Below, in pieces: positions 37,101-43,559 of a DNA stretch of 64,000 bases. This DNA comes from Nephrocerus scutellatus (Eukaryota > Arthropoda > Insecta > Diptera > Pipunculidae). The notes under the pieces were generated by a model. That model searched no databases, was not told the origin of the DNA, and was given only the letters and a program-made list of their open reading frames with translations. Position 1 is the stretch's first letter. Each line of letters opens with the position of its first letter. The stretch is taken from positions 13,751,462-13,815,461 of the forward strand of contig OX352763.1 of the NCBI GenBank assembly GCA_947095585.1. The letters are read 5' to 3'. A program made the position numbers and the translations under genes.

Positions 37101-40100
37101 AACTGGTGCAATGGTGTTCCGGCAGTGAACTCTAGAGGTCTGGTCTAGTTCACAGATGGATCGAAGATGAAAACTGGAGTTGGAGCTAGTGTTTTTTAAC
37201 TCAACACCAACGAAGTCTCCATACCAATGGGGAAAAGTCCCTCGGTTTTCCAGGCGGAGCTCCATTCCATTGAGATCTGCCCCGGGTCTAATTTAATAGA
37301 CTCGGTAACAGTCAGAAACTGTTATTATGCACTTGTCAGACACAACAGAGTCAAAGGTTGGGTCCCTGGTCATCAGGGTATTGCAGGCAACGAATTTGCA
37401 GATGAACTAGGTATGGCTGGCTCATAGGAACTGAACCCTATTGTGGTGTTAACTGGGCTACCGCCACAGCACTGATAAATTGTTGGGAACACAAACTTCT
37501 TCTGGCCCGGGGCTTAGGCAATCCAAACAATTAATTAGGCCTTTTGCCTAATCCTCAATCTAAATAGGGATAGCATTATGAAGCAGGTGCGTTTTCTAAT
37601 GCGTAATGTAGCTTGCGATATCACTTTAACAAAATTTGTGTTGGCTCAGAGACAGAATGTAGGTTCTGTTTGGAAGATGGAGAGTCATGCGAGCACATTC
37701 TCTGTGAATGCCCGGCATTACTTTGGTTAAGGAGACGCATCTTTCCCAAGGAAATATGCTCGACAGCGGAGTTGAGACATGCTGCCACTATATTTGTTCG
37801 TTGACTAAGGCGGTGGTTCGTCTCTTAGAATAAATACACCCTAAGATACAATAGATCTTTTAGGTAGCAGTGTCTGCCATATGGGCTAGGGTTATAATCA
37901 AAAAAAAATTCCAACAGTTTTTATGTGTAGTGAGACTATTTATACGTTTATTAAAATTGATCTTTCCCACAGAGTAATCGTCACTTGGAAGCACTGAAGC
38001 ACTCTTGTGTTATGCGACACAAGAGTCTATCAACGTTAAATAATGTCTATCACACAAAAGTCACTTTCTTTAATAAATATTCATAATGTACGACTATAAA
38101 GCAAAGCTCACACAAAAATTAATCGAAATTAAATATTTGGCCAATATACGGATTTTATCGTTCCCAATATTTAAGCTCTTTTAACCCATATAGAGATGCT
38201 AGCAAAACAATTGCACAAAGATATTGTATCTGCATGCCAATATGTAACTTAAAATAATATAATTCATTGTATTTTCCACACCAACATTATTTTTATTGGT
38301 TTTATAAATATTATTTACCCGTATATTCATTAAATAACTCAATTTAATATTAATTTAAATTTATTTTGGATTTTCAAACCTTTCCCCCCCCCCCCCCCCC
38401 CCCGTTTACCATTTGCTGTTTCCTTTTAAATGGATTTATTTTTTGCAGGATTTTCAACACCAATTAGACACATTTCAATGCGTTCCCTGTTGCCAAACAC
38501 CGATCACTATATCACATATGAGGGATCGACCACACATCCAGGGTGCTGGGAGAGCACAGTGTGGATTATCATAAATAAACCAATCTATATAACAAAACAA
38601 GAGGTGAGTAATAGTTGCAGATTGAATTTTTTTTTTAATTTAATATTTTAAATTCTGAAGCGAATTCAATTTAATTTTTGCTTATAACGAGGAGCAAACA
38701 GTATTATCCAGTTAACGCAGCGACAGTTGTGTTGGTTTTTTTTTTATAAAGTATGTATGTTCATGCAAATATTTTAAGCTTAAATCTGTGTGAACAAAAA
38801 AACGCAATTTGCTTTTGTCTCGCGCTGTGCCAACGCCAACGCCAACACCAAAACCAACGCCAGTGTTCAGTGGCACAGTAGTGCGTCGTCGTGGTCAACG
38901 ACTCGCTGACTACTGTAGTGTATGTCCGCCAGTGAAAATTGGTTAAATCGGCTGCAATTATCGTTGCGAATTATGCGATGTGCAGATTTGCGTTTGTGAC
39001 TACCATATACCCGCTCCCCGTAAAAACACGTGAGGCGGTACTGTGTGGTGATTCCTTGTCGGTTTAATTAAATTGTTATTGCATTTGCAGCAACAATGCC
39101 ATACACAAGTGGTTATGAATTTGGCAAAGAGTGTTCCCACTCTATCGTTAGTTTATTGATTTCGAAATGATTGTTAGCAAACAGCCGATTGTGGCACCAC
39201 AAATTTTCTAACAGGAAATAATTCACTGCCCCTTGGCGAATGGATAATGGACAATTTTGTGGCGAATATCATTATTGGATTTTCAGCTTAGCATTTATCT
39301 GCTAATGTTGTCGTTTTTTTGTGGGGAAAATGTAATTTTTTTGGTACATTGAATTCCAATTAAAATTCAATAAATTTACCTTAGACCACAAATGATTTAA
39401 TTTTGAGAAATTAATTAGAGCAAAACTGTATTTGCATTTATATAGCTTTATTTTTATAATAAAACATAATAACAAGCGATCGCTCATAAATTTGATTTAA
39501 TTTAAAATTTAAATATATTTCCATTGGGGAAAAAAGTAAAATTAGGCTAAATAAATCCAATCAAAGCAATAAATCGTACCTCAAATGACTTTCTTTTCCT
39601 TCGAGCTTTACCAGGTTAAATGTATGCATATTAAGATAACGCTTGAAGACCTACAATTCTTCGCCAGACTTTTCTTTAAGTTTCCCAGAGAGGAAACCGC
39701 ATTGTTATAGGCCAGCTAATTATTTATTTAATTTAATTTAAGAAAACCAGTTTAACATATTGATTATCTTCGCAACTACGTTTGTTCCAGTTTCTTCTTG
39801 GCTCTTCAACCGCAATTCAGTAATTCAAAAATTTACATTATATCGGGTTGCTGAATGGCATAAGCGTTGTATGAACTTTTTTCAAAATGTATAAAAAACC
39901 GAGAATAACGTATACTGTAAAAGATGTAAAAGGTTTCGCGATGTCGATTTAGTCGCCGGGGTGGATTTTTGAGCTATTGGTGATGTTGATAAATATCTCA
40001 AATCTCATACTGCGGAGGCAAAAACAAATAATCTTTTGGGCAAAACTTATGTAGACATGCTGTGTCAGACAGTCGCGAATGTTGGAAATGTAAAAAAGCT

Positions 40101-42919
40101 TGTTGGCTCTTTTCTAGAATTTTAACATCGAACCTTGGGTTCAGTTGTCCAACGCACAAACCACTATAAGGCCTAACTTTCGATATTCTCTTCAAGAAAA
40201 GAATAAACTAAACAAATAGTGCTGATAAAGAACAGGTTCTTTCTTTTCATACACTAATATCTTAACAAAACTGGAGGTCTACCACAGGGTACAGTAACGG
40301 CACCAATCCTGTTTAACATATATATTTCTGAAGTACATAAGGATAAGGATGCGTCCCTTGCTTATGCTGACGATATCTTATTATATGCATGCGGCTTAAA
40401 AATTAAAAGTAATCAGAGAACTCGATGAATTTCGGACAAAATGCGAAACGTAGAAGCTTAAGATTAGCTATTCAAATTGCGAAGTTATTTTGTTTCGCCC
40501 TCCTCTTAGGCGAGGAAATCACGATCTATAAATATCGCCTTTGAAAAAGCAAGGACGGCACTTATGTGGTTTAAAAAGCTTTTGCTTTTCTAATTCCTGA
40601 GAAGTGATGTAAAGATTGTTTGCTACCAGGCATTCATTCGACCAATTATTACGTGTGGATGTCCAATATGGTGGACCATCAGCCCATTATATATGGGAAA
40701 AGTTCGTGCGTGTATGCATATGTAGATAAGCAAAAAATACTGAGTATAGGCACTATCTGTTGAACAAAAAAATTCTTCTGGATGCTTCCGGAGTATCAGG
40801 AATTGACAATATTTTTCCTAATCTTTAGAGGAACCATCTCACTCAGCCTCTATTGCTCGGTCGCTTGGTCAGCCTCTGTTGAAAATCACTTAATTTCGGA
40901 AGGATTTATCCTAATCCTGGACACTTCTGAAATACATTGGAGAGTGGATTCATACCACCTGAGACATTTATGTACTTGGGCGCTTTAAGATACTTTTACC
41001 GCCTGTAATACACCATGTTTCTAGAAGGGCTACTGACAAAATAATCCGGCATGTCTTGTTGCTCAACGGGGATGGAAATTATATCTGTAGATACTGTCGT
41101 TCCGACACTCTTCCTTATTTTTATTAATGATCTCTTATCTGACTTATAATCTAATTCACTCTTTCGCTGACGACAGCACGCTCAGCTTCTCATATAAGTT
41201 TGAGGAACGTCCCTCCACTTCTCATGTGTAACTCAAACAACTTTGTATGTTAAATTCTGACCTAGACAGCATAATACAACGGGGAGGAATCAATCGAGTA
41301 GAATCAAAACCTTCCAAAACCCAATGCTCTCTCCTGTCGCCTAAGCGAATCCTACATCCCATGCCATTATCCATGAATGGTACTTGCATCGAATAAACGA
41401 GTAAAGTAAAAATTTCGCAATTCTCGGTAAGTGCGTTAACGAAAAACTTGGTTGAAATGACCACATATTCACCGTCGCCAAAAAAGCTGCTAAATGTTTA
41501 GGTTTTCTGGCCCGGTGAAAGAAACATTACACTCCCTCTGATCTGGGCACTATCTATAAGGCTTTTATTCGCCCTAAACTTGAGTACAATTGCCATATCT
41601 GGTCGGGTGCGCCTAAAACAATTTTGGATTCGCTAAATATTGAATACAAACTCCAGCGATTAAACTCATCGGTGACGCAAATATAGCGAAATCAATAGAT
41701 TCGCTGAACACCGCAGGAACGTTTTCCGCTTGTCACCGTTTTTATCGCTACTTCTACCAGCGGTGCTCAAGAGAAATAGCCAGCTTCATGCCACCTCTTC
41801 TTGAATTCAACCGCAATACTCGTGGCGCTCTACATGCTCATCAGTTTACCCTCAAGCCCATCTTCGAACGTACAGTTAATTCAGGGATTCGTTCTTCAGC
41901 CGTAAAACACGTATGGGGAATGCCCTGCCAAGCTCTGTCTTCCCACATCACAATGATCCACAGGCACTCAAAACACAAGCTCATAGACATCTCTTCTTTT
42001 CTCCTCCTTTTCCTTAACGCCCCCACTAAACCAAGCATATAGCCGAGTATTTTAAGGGTTCGAACCCCTTTAAGCGCCCGCGAATTATAAAAAAAGTTAT
42101 TTATTTATTACTAAGAATAGTTTATAAGATTTTTGTTTGGTTAGTAAATACATTTAAGTAAAAAAAACAACAAACCTGGAGCAATCTAAATTCGAGAAAA
42201 AAATTTCGTCATTGTAAAAGTACGACCGAAGTGTGAGCAATCCTTTTTTCAAAGCCCAATGATGATACATTCAATTTTGCTTAAATTTTAGTTTATTTTT
42301 TCGTAATAAACTATATTTAATGATAAACTAATAAAGTAATAGGAATAGTTATAAGAAAGTTACTGAAATAAAATAGATACTCTCACCCATAAAACTCTTA
42401 TTATTATTATTGAAGGTGGGGCTGTAAAGCCTGGTGCACTGCGACCTTGAGATCTATTGTGCATCCCAGATGTTTTACCACATTATGTGATACAACTCTT
42501 ATAAAACCGAAATGATTGTGATAACACACTCTCCTAAAAGTGCTTCAGGATGACTTGTTATCTCAAATCTTTCTTCTTTTTTATTTCAAATTTCAGTTAT
42601 ACCAGCTCAGACGACTAATGCAAGGCTCTGAGAACACGCCTAAAGCTCCATTAGGTAATAATGCGAGGCCGGTGCAGGGTCTACATCACAGAACAGTAAG
42701 GACGAATATAGATTTTAAGCGATCGAAGGTGAGTTAGAACTTTAGAACAAAAATAACTTTTTTGCAGACGAACTATTGTTTATTGACAACAACTAAACGC
42801 GTAATTATTTGTATTTATTGTTAATGTTGCAGACTCCAAACTCGTGTCCATCAATGTATAAGGACATGTACTACCGGGCTAACCGATGGTCGCCGGACAC
42901 AGGAATGCTGATTCGTTGA
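10139..42919 (+). CDS. CARPB: Carbonic anhydrase-related protein, CA10/CA11 (CARP) type; whole gene, 8 coding exons
   Basis: Joined exons: 10139-10196, 28131-28178, 32321-32457, 32559-32750, 33839-34001, 38449-38603, 42597-42728, 42833-42919. They total 972 nt and encode 323 residues plus TGA. Residues 1-20 are a hydrophobic signal peptide and about 25-285 form the alpha-carbonic anhydrase fold. Seen: SFWGLINPQWN (38-48), RRQSPIDV (54-61), NTGQSLVFRVD (88-98), YIHYG (122-126), GSEHFIHG (132-139), EIQIYGFN (145-152) and YEGSTTHPGC (223-232). Aligned to CA II, zinc ligands His94 and His119 are Tyr122 and Gln147; only His96 remains (His124). The Thr199 equivalent is Thr228. Cys50 and Cys232 match the disulfide of secreted CAs. 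N106-I-S and N158-M-S are N-glycosylation sites. CA10/11 proteins are secreted, catalytically inactive, mostly neural; vertebrate members bind neurexins. The symbol rests on remembered similarity to Drosophila CG32698, not a search. The length is normal for the family (about 320-330). Confidence 0.95.
10260..10385 (+). mobile_element. 3' end of an RTE-like LINE
   Basis: GATAATATCGGTTCTAAATC, GGGACCGGT, GGGAGGCCAG and GAGCC-TAAATGTAATGATGATGA parallel the 3' end at 48130-48235 and the reverse of 11275-11380. The copy ends in an ATG microsatellite, typical of RTE-group tails. It lies at the beginning of CARP intron 1. Confidence 0.75.
11189..11273 (+). mobile_element. Short RTE-like reverse transcriptase fragment
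   Basis: It reads GTTGACCATGACCAA ... AAGTAAAGATATCC then ACATCTATAACGGA. It matches the LTMTN..CKVKIS..(R)PFNIYNG segment also seen at 36868-36960 and 61450-61540. It abuts the 3' end of the opposite-strand copy that begins at 11274. Confidence 0.65.
11274..12215 (-). mobile_element. RTE-like LINE, 5'-truncated, minus strand
   Basis: Read on the minus strand from 12215: PFNIYNGLRQGDGLTCVLFN, LALQQVVRDSDVTARGT, the YADDIDIV catalytic motif, LGSTVAADNSMEP, ARLLKSNKAYYSLSRLFK, ERKVLRRIVGPLCEEG, then RLRWAGHLARMSEEDPMGP in the open frame 11617-11402. Several frames and stops are used, so it is dead. The 3' end is AAATATGATGATGATGA, an ATG tail. The EN domain and the front of the RT are missing. 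Clade placement as RTE-like rests on the motif pattern and the microsatellite tail and is not certain. Confidence 0.88.
12216..14227. other. Intron 1 DNA without a supported feature
   Basis: AT-rich. The frame 13179-13463 (+, 94 residues) starts with a hydrophobic stretch resembling a signal peptide but has an opposing overlapping frame and no known motif. I do not call it. Confidence 0.45.
14230..14530 (+). mobile_element. tRNA-derived SINE (copy 1)
   Basis: It begins with a tRNA-like head: A box TTTAGTGGTTAGTGC (about 14246) and B box AGCTTCGAATTTC (about 14287). The family body follows: AGTATTTTTCACGATCCCAC, a GAGAGTAATAACTCGTCACG block, CACGAGAAGCTGGGACTTGG, and the end ACCGCAACGGTCTGTCG. 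The tail is TTATTATTTTTAT. The body matches 63190-63480, 55020-55282 (reverse) and 25940-26100 (reverse). Confidence 0.88.
15055..17210 (-). mobile_element. CR1/Jockey-group LINE, nearly complete EN-RT region, decayed
   Basis: Minus strand, from 17183: LDVLGVSIIDNVMSSSHSIR, HLNEHTRIPDIANHSAKTLD, and SPVGSSDICVVS, the end of an apurinic-type endonuclease domain. The RT follows: HRIPKKGEPSTPS-YRPIA, AIDICKSFDRVWH, INTGVPQGSILSPTLFLIYF (from about 16035) and YSFTDNSI in place of the YADD box. The thumb frame 15724-15131 (197 residues) has CLGFLTRCKK, FIRPKLKYNN and a C-terminal LRNALPSSIFPYH. The YADD box is damaged (TDN) and there are stops, so it is inactive. The same family recurs at 41095-42110 and 43935-44065. 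The exact clade is unsettled. Confidence 0.87.
17211..18940. other. Intron 1 DNA without a supported feature
   Basis: Very AT-rich. The short minus-strand frames (18295-18534, 18578-18766) are low-complexity. No exon or transposon signature was recognised. Confidence 0.45.
18945..19735 (+). mobile_element. Dispersed element with 140-155-bp GC-rich tandem units (copy B, complete-looking)
   Basis: The left end TTTTTAAAAAGTTTTATTTA then ACTTGACTTGACCC is shared with 25345. At least four diverged units follow, with GACCTAGAGAGCTGAAATTT landmarks at 19121, 19262, 19411 and about 19568. Each carries TTTTTATATTCCGCG, then boxes such as GACGCGTGTCGCGTTTGGCG, then TTTGAGGTCCTTTTTAACCA. The last unit is the GCAGCTCAATGTGAGGAGCC variant. 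The right end TATTTTGGCGAT is shared with copy A. No transposase or RT is seen, so it would be non-autonomous. Confidence 0.8.
19740..23095. other. Intron 1 DNA without a supported gene
   Basis: The longest frame, 21872-22315 (+, 147 residues), has a Cys/His-containing but otherwise unremarkable sequence and an opposing frame at its end. I see no domain or splice partner. Mostly unique-looking AT-rich DNA. Confidence 0.45.
23100..24490 (-). mobile_element. LOA-like LINE with RNase H, internally deleted, minus strand
   Basis: Minus strand: KSFDRACYQALFSEIFAYGI (near 24380) is RT palm. From 24174: DSLGELINILLRSRIINSNL, VCKGTPQGGFLSLLLSKLVV, CRVIAYVDDVAIAV (YADD as YVDD) and CGLGVNPA. It then jumps to LFNLTPLDIFSR, so the RT thumb is deleted. 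The RNase H part, 23633-23370, reads ESISFYSDGSKTDDSVGGGV ... CSVFQAKIMAIKEVLSWL (second acidic residue changed, E to K). The C-terminal scrap shares TDLANAGSETLQV with 44110-44820. Stops and frameshifts show it is dead. Confidence 0.87.
24491..25344. other. Intron 1 DNA with a small TAGAC repeat
   Basis: A short tandem of TAGAC units lies at about 24842-24870 (ACTAGACTATAGACTAGACT). Otherwise AT-rich. The minus frame 24877-25134 has no recognised similarity. Confidence 0.5.
25345..25935 (+). mobile_element. Dispersed element with GC-rich tandem units (copy C)
   Basis: It starts with the same left end as copy B (TTTTTTAAAAACTTTTATTTG, then ACTTGACCC and CTGTATTTTCGACCACTT). It has about four units with GCTGAAATTT-type landmarks at about 25420, 25570, 25752 and 25890. 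The GTCAGCGGCTCAATGTCAGG variant, terminal in copies A and B, is internal here. The right end is missing. A SINE fragment begins directly after it. Confidence 0.78.
25940..26100 (-). mobile_element. tRNA-derived SINE, 3' half (copy 2)
   Basis: The reverse strand carries the SINE body without the tRNA head: GCGGTCCAAGGCCTAACTTC, CGCGCCCATTTGTATTGTGC, CCGAACGGCGAATTGAAAAG and the GTGACAAGTTATTACTCTCG block in + orientation. It matches copies 1, 3 and 4 on their opposite strands and is 5'-truncated. Confidence 0.8.
26178..26446 (+). mobile_element. Non-autonomous Helitron (copy 1)
   Basis: It carries the common insect Helitron block TCACGGTGTTTG, CGAAACGGCTCGACCGATTG, TTATGAAATTTTTTATG, and GAGAACGACT-GACCGATTTG. 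Near the 3' end is a hairpin with CAAC/GTTG arms (26425-26436), followed by terminal CTAG (26443-26446) and a T. The left end is blurred by a TA run, so the start is approximate. No Rep/helicase coding sequence is present. Confidence 0.82.
26815..27376 (+). mobile_element. Non-autonomous Helitron (copy 2) with exact termini
   Basis: It starts TCTAATATATAAAAATCTCG directly after an A (26814) and ends CTAG directly before a T (27377), the canonical A|TC...CTRR|T Helitron insertion. It shares TCACGGTGTTTG and CGAAACGGCTCGACCGATTG with copy 1. It contains a 24-base poly(A) run (26956-26979) and a G-rich field of GTCAGTGGGCGGGAG-type repeats (27097-27355). The block GGGCAGCCGGGAAACGCG recurs 152 bp apart (27151 and 27303). 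A CCCGGG palindrome lies at the 3' end. The frames 27136-27376 are repeat products. Confidence 0.9.
27377..28130. other. End of intron 1, up to the exon 2 acceptor
   Basis: AT-rich, ending in a long pyrimidine-rich tract and TTTTTGCAG at 28130. No other feature supported. Confidence 0.5.
28131..28178 (+). CDS. CARPB: CARP exon 2: 48-nt microexon, mature N-terminus
   Basis: Acceptor TTTTTGCAG|GA at 28130/28131, donor G|GTAAGT (GT at 28179). It encodes (G)IKASWEEWWTYDGIS(G), residues 20-36. The W-E-E/G-W-W-x-Y motif begins mature CA10/11 family proteins. It enters and leaves in phase 1, so skipping it would keep the frame. It lies isolated between introns of 17.9 and 4.1 kb and is too short for ordinary ORF detection. 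Confidence 0.93.
28179..29464. other. 5' part of intron 2 without a supported feature
   Basis: Overlapping frames on both strands (28365-28706 on -, 28667-28876 on +, 28690-28905 on -) have no recognised family or splice context. Confidence 0.45.
29465..29866 (-). mobile_element. 5'-truncated LOA-like LINE 3' end with 14-bp target-site duplication
   Basis: A 14-base direct repeat ATAAATTTGGGTAA (29465-29478 and 29853-29866) flanks a minus-strand insert. The insert begins on the + strand with GGTTAGGTTAGGTTAGGTT, the complement of an AACCT-repeat LINE tail. It continues with the C-terminal coding scrap shared with 44150-44480: GATACCACAAGGATCT, CTACTCGTTGAACCACTTGG, AGCTTCGTATGAAGCGCAAG, CGAGAGGGCTGGGCACGTAC. 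In-frame stops show it is noncoding. The plus-strand frame 29587-29847 is its antisense. Confidence 0.88.
29867..30428 (+). mobile_element. LOA-like LINE, RT thumb segment (first part, interrupted)
   Basis: Plus-strand coding with frameshifts: KSKILAFVLKKLNCQNLSLA, SAKYLGVILDRKLSWKANIR, DMAKKACVALYARNKTIGKK, WGLRLSIA, ILTYRSQGWWPATRKKYNAQ. Then in other frames a cysteine-poor linker and a region ending SEWFDTRPYGHCN at the mariner boundary. The element resumes at 31268 after the mariner insertion. The intact frame is 29844-30263. Confidence 0.86.
30429..31267 (-). mobile_element. Internally deleted mariner with both terminal repeats, nested in a LINE
   Basis: Inverted terminal repeats: CGAGGGTAGCTTGATAAGTC (30431-30450) and the reverse complement of the right end, TGAGGGCAGTTTAATAACTC. 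Both are followed by ACTGACTTTTTGAAT or near it. TA dinucleotides flank both ends (30429-30430, 31266-31267). The minus strand encodes transposase pieces: MEKREFLVLIKNYF (N-terminus, about 31085), IHHNTPPIKEQLRQWISPDE, KKAKVGLSAYKVMATVF, then LFHQVNARVHTCVVTMTKIH, HPAYSPDLAPCDYFLLQNLK and, frameshifted, WTKCIELE. Catalytic DET reads ATR and HQDNA reads HQVNA. About 835 bp versus about 1.3 kb for full mariners. Inactive. Confidence 0.93.
31268..32225 (+). mobile_element. LOA-like LINE, RNase H and C-terminal segment (second part)
   Basis: Plus-strand frame 31291-31698 reads IPSSTDYCIPKLSF, RQFDNTILTD (expected FTDG context altered), HAEILANTDVCRALRLSNAQ, VGRVGICVDSQSAINAIYAY and KLFKQCQEELALIS. 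This is an RNase H domain with the E and DSQ positions kept. Beyond a frameshift come ENER-ADELARKG-like scraps and a C-terminal KETLIHFICRL (about 32040). The element ends near 32225, about 95 bp before exon 3. It completes the LINE cut by the mariner at 30429-31267. Confidence 0.87.
32321..32457 (+). CDS. CARPB: CARP exon 3: start of the CA fold
   Basis: Acceptor GCAATAG|GA, donor AAG|GTTAGT. It encodes residues 37-81, including the CA signature PSFWGLINPQWNMCNKGRRQ (37-56) and SPIDV. Cys50 is the first cysteine of the predicted disulfide. It enters in phase 1 and leaves in phase 0. The next intron is only 101 bp, the usual short-intron size in flies. Confidence 0.95.
32559..32750 (+). CDS. 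CARPB: CARP exon 4: beta-core with altered zinc ligand
   Basis: Acceptor AAATATAG|GTT, donor GAG|GTAAGT. It has 64 in-phase codons for residues 82-145. It carries NTGQSLVFRVD, the glycosylation site N106-I-S, and EEIYIHYG, where the usual H-x-H-W zinc pair reads Tyr122-Ile-His124-Tyr. GSEH (132-135) retains the Glu equivalent to CA II Glu106. The last residue, Glu145, aligns with Glu117, the second-shell partner of the missing His119. Confidence 0.96.
32751..33838. other. Intron 4
   Basis: The intron runs from donor GTAAGT to acceptor TTTTGCAG. The frame 33417-33659 contains an ACAGACAG-type microsatellite and is not coding. No transposon recognised. Confidence 0.6.
33839..34001 (+). CDS. 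CARPB: CARP exon 5: third zinc ligand replaced by Gln
   Basis: Acceptor TTTTGCAG|ATC, donor G|GTGAGT. It encodes residues 146-199 plus the first base of codon 200. IQIYGFN follows Glu145, placing Gln147 where catalytic CAs have His119. Also seen are a second glycosylation site, N158-M-S, and the SQGIVGLSLMVQIGE strand corresponding to the V-L-G/F core of CAs. It leaves in phase 1. Confidence 0.96.
34002..36375. other. 5' half of intron 5
   Basis: AT-rich. A 20-base stretch at 34759-34779 (CATTGCGGTCCAAGGCCTTT) matches the 3' end of the SINE family in reverse orientation and may be a remnant. Frames at 35543-35788 and 35852-36178 (-) are unrecognised. Confidence 0.5.
36380..37025 (+). mobile_element. 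RTE-like LINE fragments, rearranged
   Basis: Nucleotide blocks parallel 61050-61540: ACACCAAGCAATTCATGAACTAA, CCAGAAGACTGGAAAAGAGG, then, after a gap at 36545-36640, CCATACGAGTGAGTCTTTGT and GCAAGGTCGCCTTTAAGCGC. Last come GTTGACCATGACCAACTT, AAGTAAAGAAATCCGGAT and AACATCTGTAACGAGCTCCG, ending in TTTTCATCCAGATCGAGC. This order (finger, palm, GLRQGDG region, YADD downstream) is that of an RTE-like RT with deletions. Noncoding. Confidence 0.8.
37135..37910 (+). mobile_element. RNase H-bearing LINE (LOA-like) 3' part
   Basis: FTDGSKMKTGVGASVF (about 37150), IPMGKSPSVFQAELHSIEIC (frame 37227-37427), VKGWVPGHQGIAGNEFADEL: an RNase H domain with D, E and H/D motifs. The middle aspartate region (DSQAA) is deleted. 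Frame 37613-37804 then gives CRFCLEDGESCEHILCECPA, the C-terminal C-x2-C...H...C zinc-finger-like tail of these LINEs. Stops interrupt the frame. The 3' end is near 37905 at an A-rich tail. Confidence 0.88.
37911..38448. other. 3' end of intron 5 with hairpin and poly(C) tract
   Basis: A perfect inverted repeat with 10-base arms ACTCTTGTGT / ACACAAGAGT and a 6-base loop lies at 38001-38026. A run of 20 C lies at 38384-38403, 45 bp before exon 6. Otherwise very AT-rich. Confidence 0.85.
38449..38603 (+). CDS. CARPB: CARP exon 6: substrate-threonine loop and second cysteine
   Basis: Acceptor TTTTTTGCAG|GA, donor GAG|GTGAGT. It encodes residues 200-251: HISMRSLLPNTDHYITYEGS, then TTHPGCWESTVWIIINKPIY. 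The G-S-x-T-x-P loop and the cysteine before W-E correspond to the Thr199 region and the partner cysteine of secreted CAs. A run of 20 cytosines sits 45 bp upstream of the acceptor. Confidence 0.96.
38604..40265. other. 5' part of intron 6
   Basis: A CCAACG-type tandem lies at about 38829-38860 (GCCAACGCCAACGCCAAC). No exon or transposon recognised; the minus frame 39998-40195 is unidentified. Confidence 0.5.
40268..40730 (+). mobile_element. Jockey-like LINE RT fragment
   Basis: The + strand reads KTGGLPQGTVTAPILFNIYI, SEVHKDKDASLAYADDILLY (intact YADD) and, after a frameshift, FKKLLLF, VCYQAFIRPIITCGCPIWWT. This is the palm to thumb of a Jockey-type RT. Short and frameshifted. Confidence 0.85.
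41095..42110 (+). mobile_element. CR1/Jockey-group LINE 3' part (same family as 15055-17210)
   Basis: The + strand, with frameshifts, reads FLIFINDLLSDL, AKKAAKCLGFLAR, YKAFIRPKLEYNCHIWSGAP (the counterpart of FIRPKLKYNN in the minus copy), then FPLVTVFIATSTS and HQFTLKP (frame 41788-42042). It ends with a palindrome GGGTTCGAACCC (42056-42067) and a TTATTTATTTATTA tail. Noncoding remnant in intron 6. Confidence 0.85.
42597..42728 (+). CDS. CARPB: CARP exon 7
   Basis: Acceptor AAATTTCAG|TTA, donor AAG|GTGAGT. It has 44 in-phase codons (residues 252-295), including LYQLRRLMQG and NNARPVQGLHHRTVRTNIDF. The R-P-V-Q motif is the C-terminal CA core signature also found in CA10/11. The intron after it is 104 bp. 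Confidence 0.95.
42833..42919 (+). CDS. CARPB: CARP exon 8: C-terminus and stop
   Basis: Acceptor TGTTGCAG|ACT. It encodes residues 296-323, TPNSCPSMYKDMYYRANRWS then PDTGMLIR, with stop TGA at 42917-42919. The C-x-x-x-Y and R-x-N-x-W pattern is the CA10/11-type tail outside the CA fold. No hydrophobic segment or GPI signal follows, so a soluble secreted product is expected. Confidence 0.94.
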   Translation, partial: TPNSCPSMYKDMYYRANRWSPDTGMLIR

Positions 42920-43470
42920 CGACCGTACATCGAAATGTTTAATTTCTACAACAAGAATTACTCTCATGATTTCGGCTTAGTATAGCATTGATTTATTAAC
43001 AAAGTGATTTCTTGGTATTTTATTTTTCAAATATTTTCTTCTAAATTTGCCTAAAATCATTAACAATATTTGTTGCATTAACGAAAAACAAACAACATTT
43101 TCTGTAATTATACAGTTTCTACATATACATATATAAAAATAGTCATATAAATCAAATGCCGAAAACTGGATGGGTGGACAATAACTACACATAGCTATAC
43201 GTATATATATTCATATAATATATTCATAGTAACAACTACTACAAATTAAAGTCACTTTTAAGCGCGAAAAACCCAACAAGTTCCAAAAACTAGTTATCAA
43301 GCTGAAGAAATTTCACGCAGAACAGAATAAATTAATTAGTTTTCCTATACATATACATACATTATATAGAATACTATACGCGCAGCATAAGTTAATAATA
43401 ATGCAATGATAAATACAATATACTATATAAGACTATTTATGAATAAATAGATTGAAACGAAAAAAAGAAC
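42920..43470 (+). other. 3' UTR of the CARP gene with poly(A) signals
   Basis: This AT-rich stretch follows the TGA stop. AATAAA occurs at 43326-43331 and 43442-43447. A GT-rich stretch (about 43515-43540) follows the second, consistent with cleavage near 43460 and a 3' UTR of about 540 nt. The alternative is an earlier cleavage near 43350. The minus-strand ORF at 42977-43192 has no recognisable similarity. Confidence 0.5.
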
Positions 43471-43559
43471 GTGTGGAGAAGGATTGTTGAGGGAAATATT
43501 GGAAAAACTTGTAAAAAGTGTGTTGATTGTGTTGATTTTAAAAAATCAGATAAAGTTTT

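Noticed and set aside
10139..42919. Reading the gene as an active carbonic anhydrase
   Set aside because: Two of three zinc ligands are replaced, and the WEEWWxYD start and C-terminal tail match CA10/CA11-type proteins rather than catalytic CAs.
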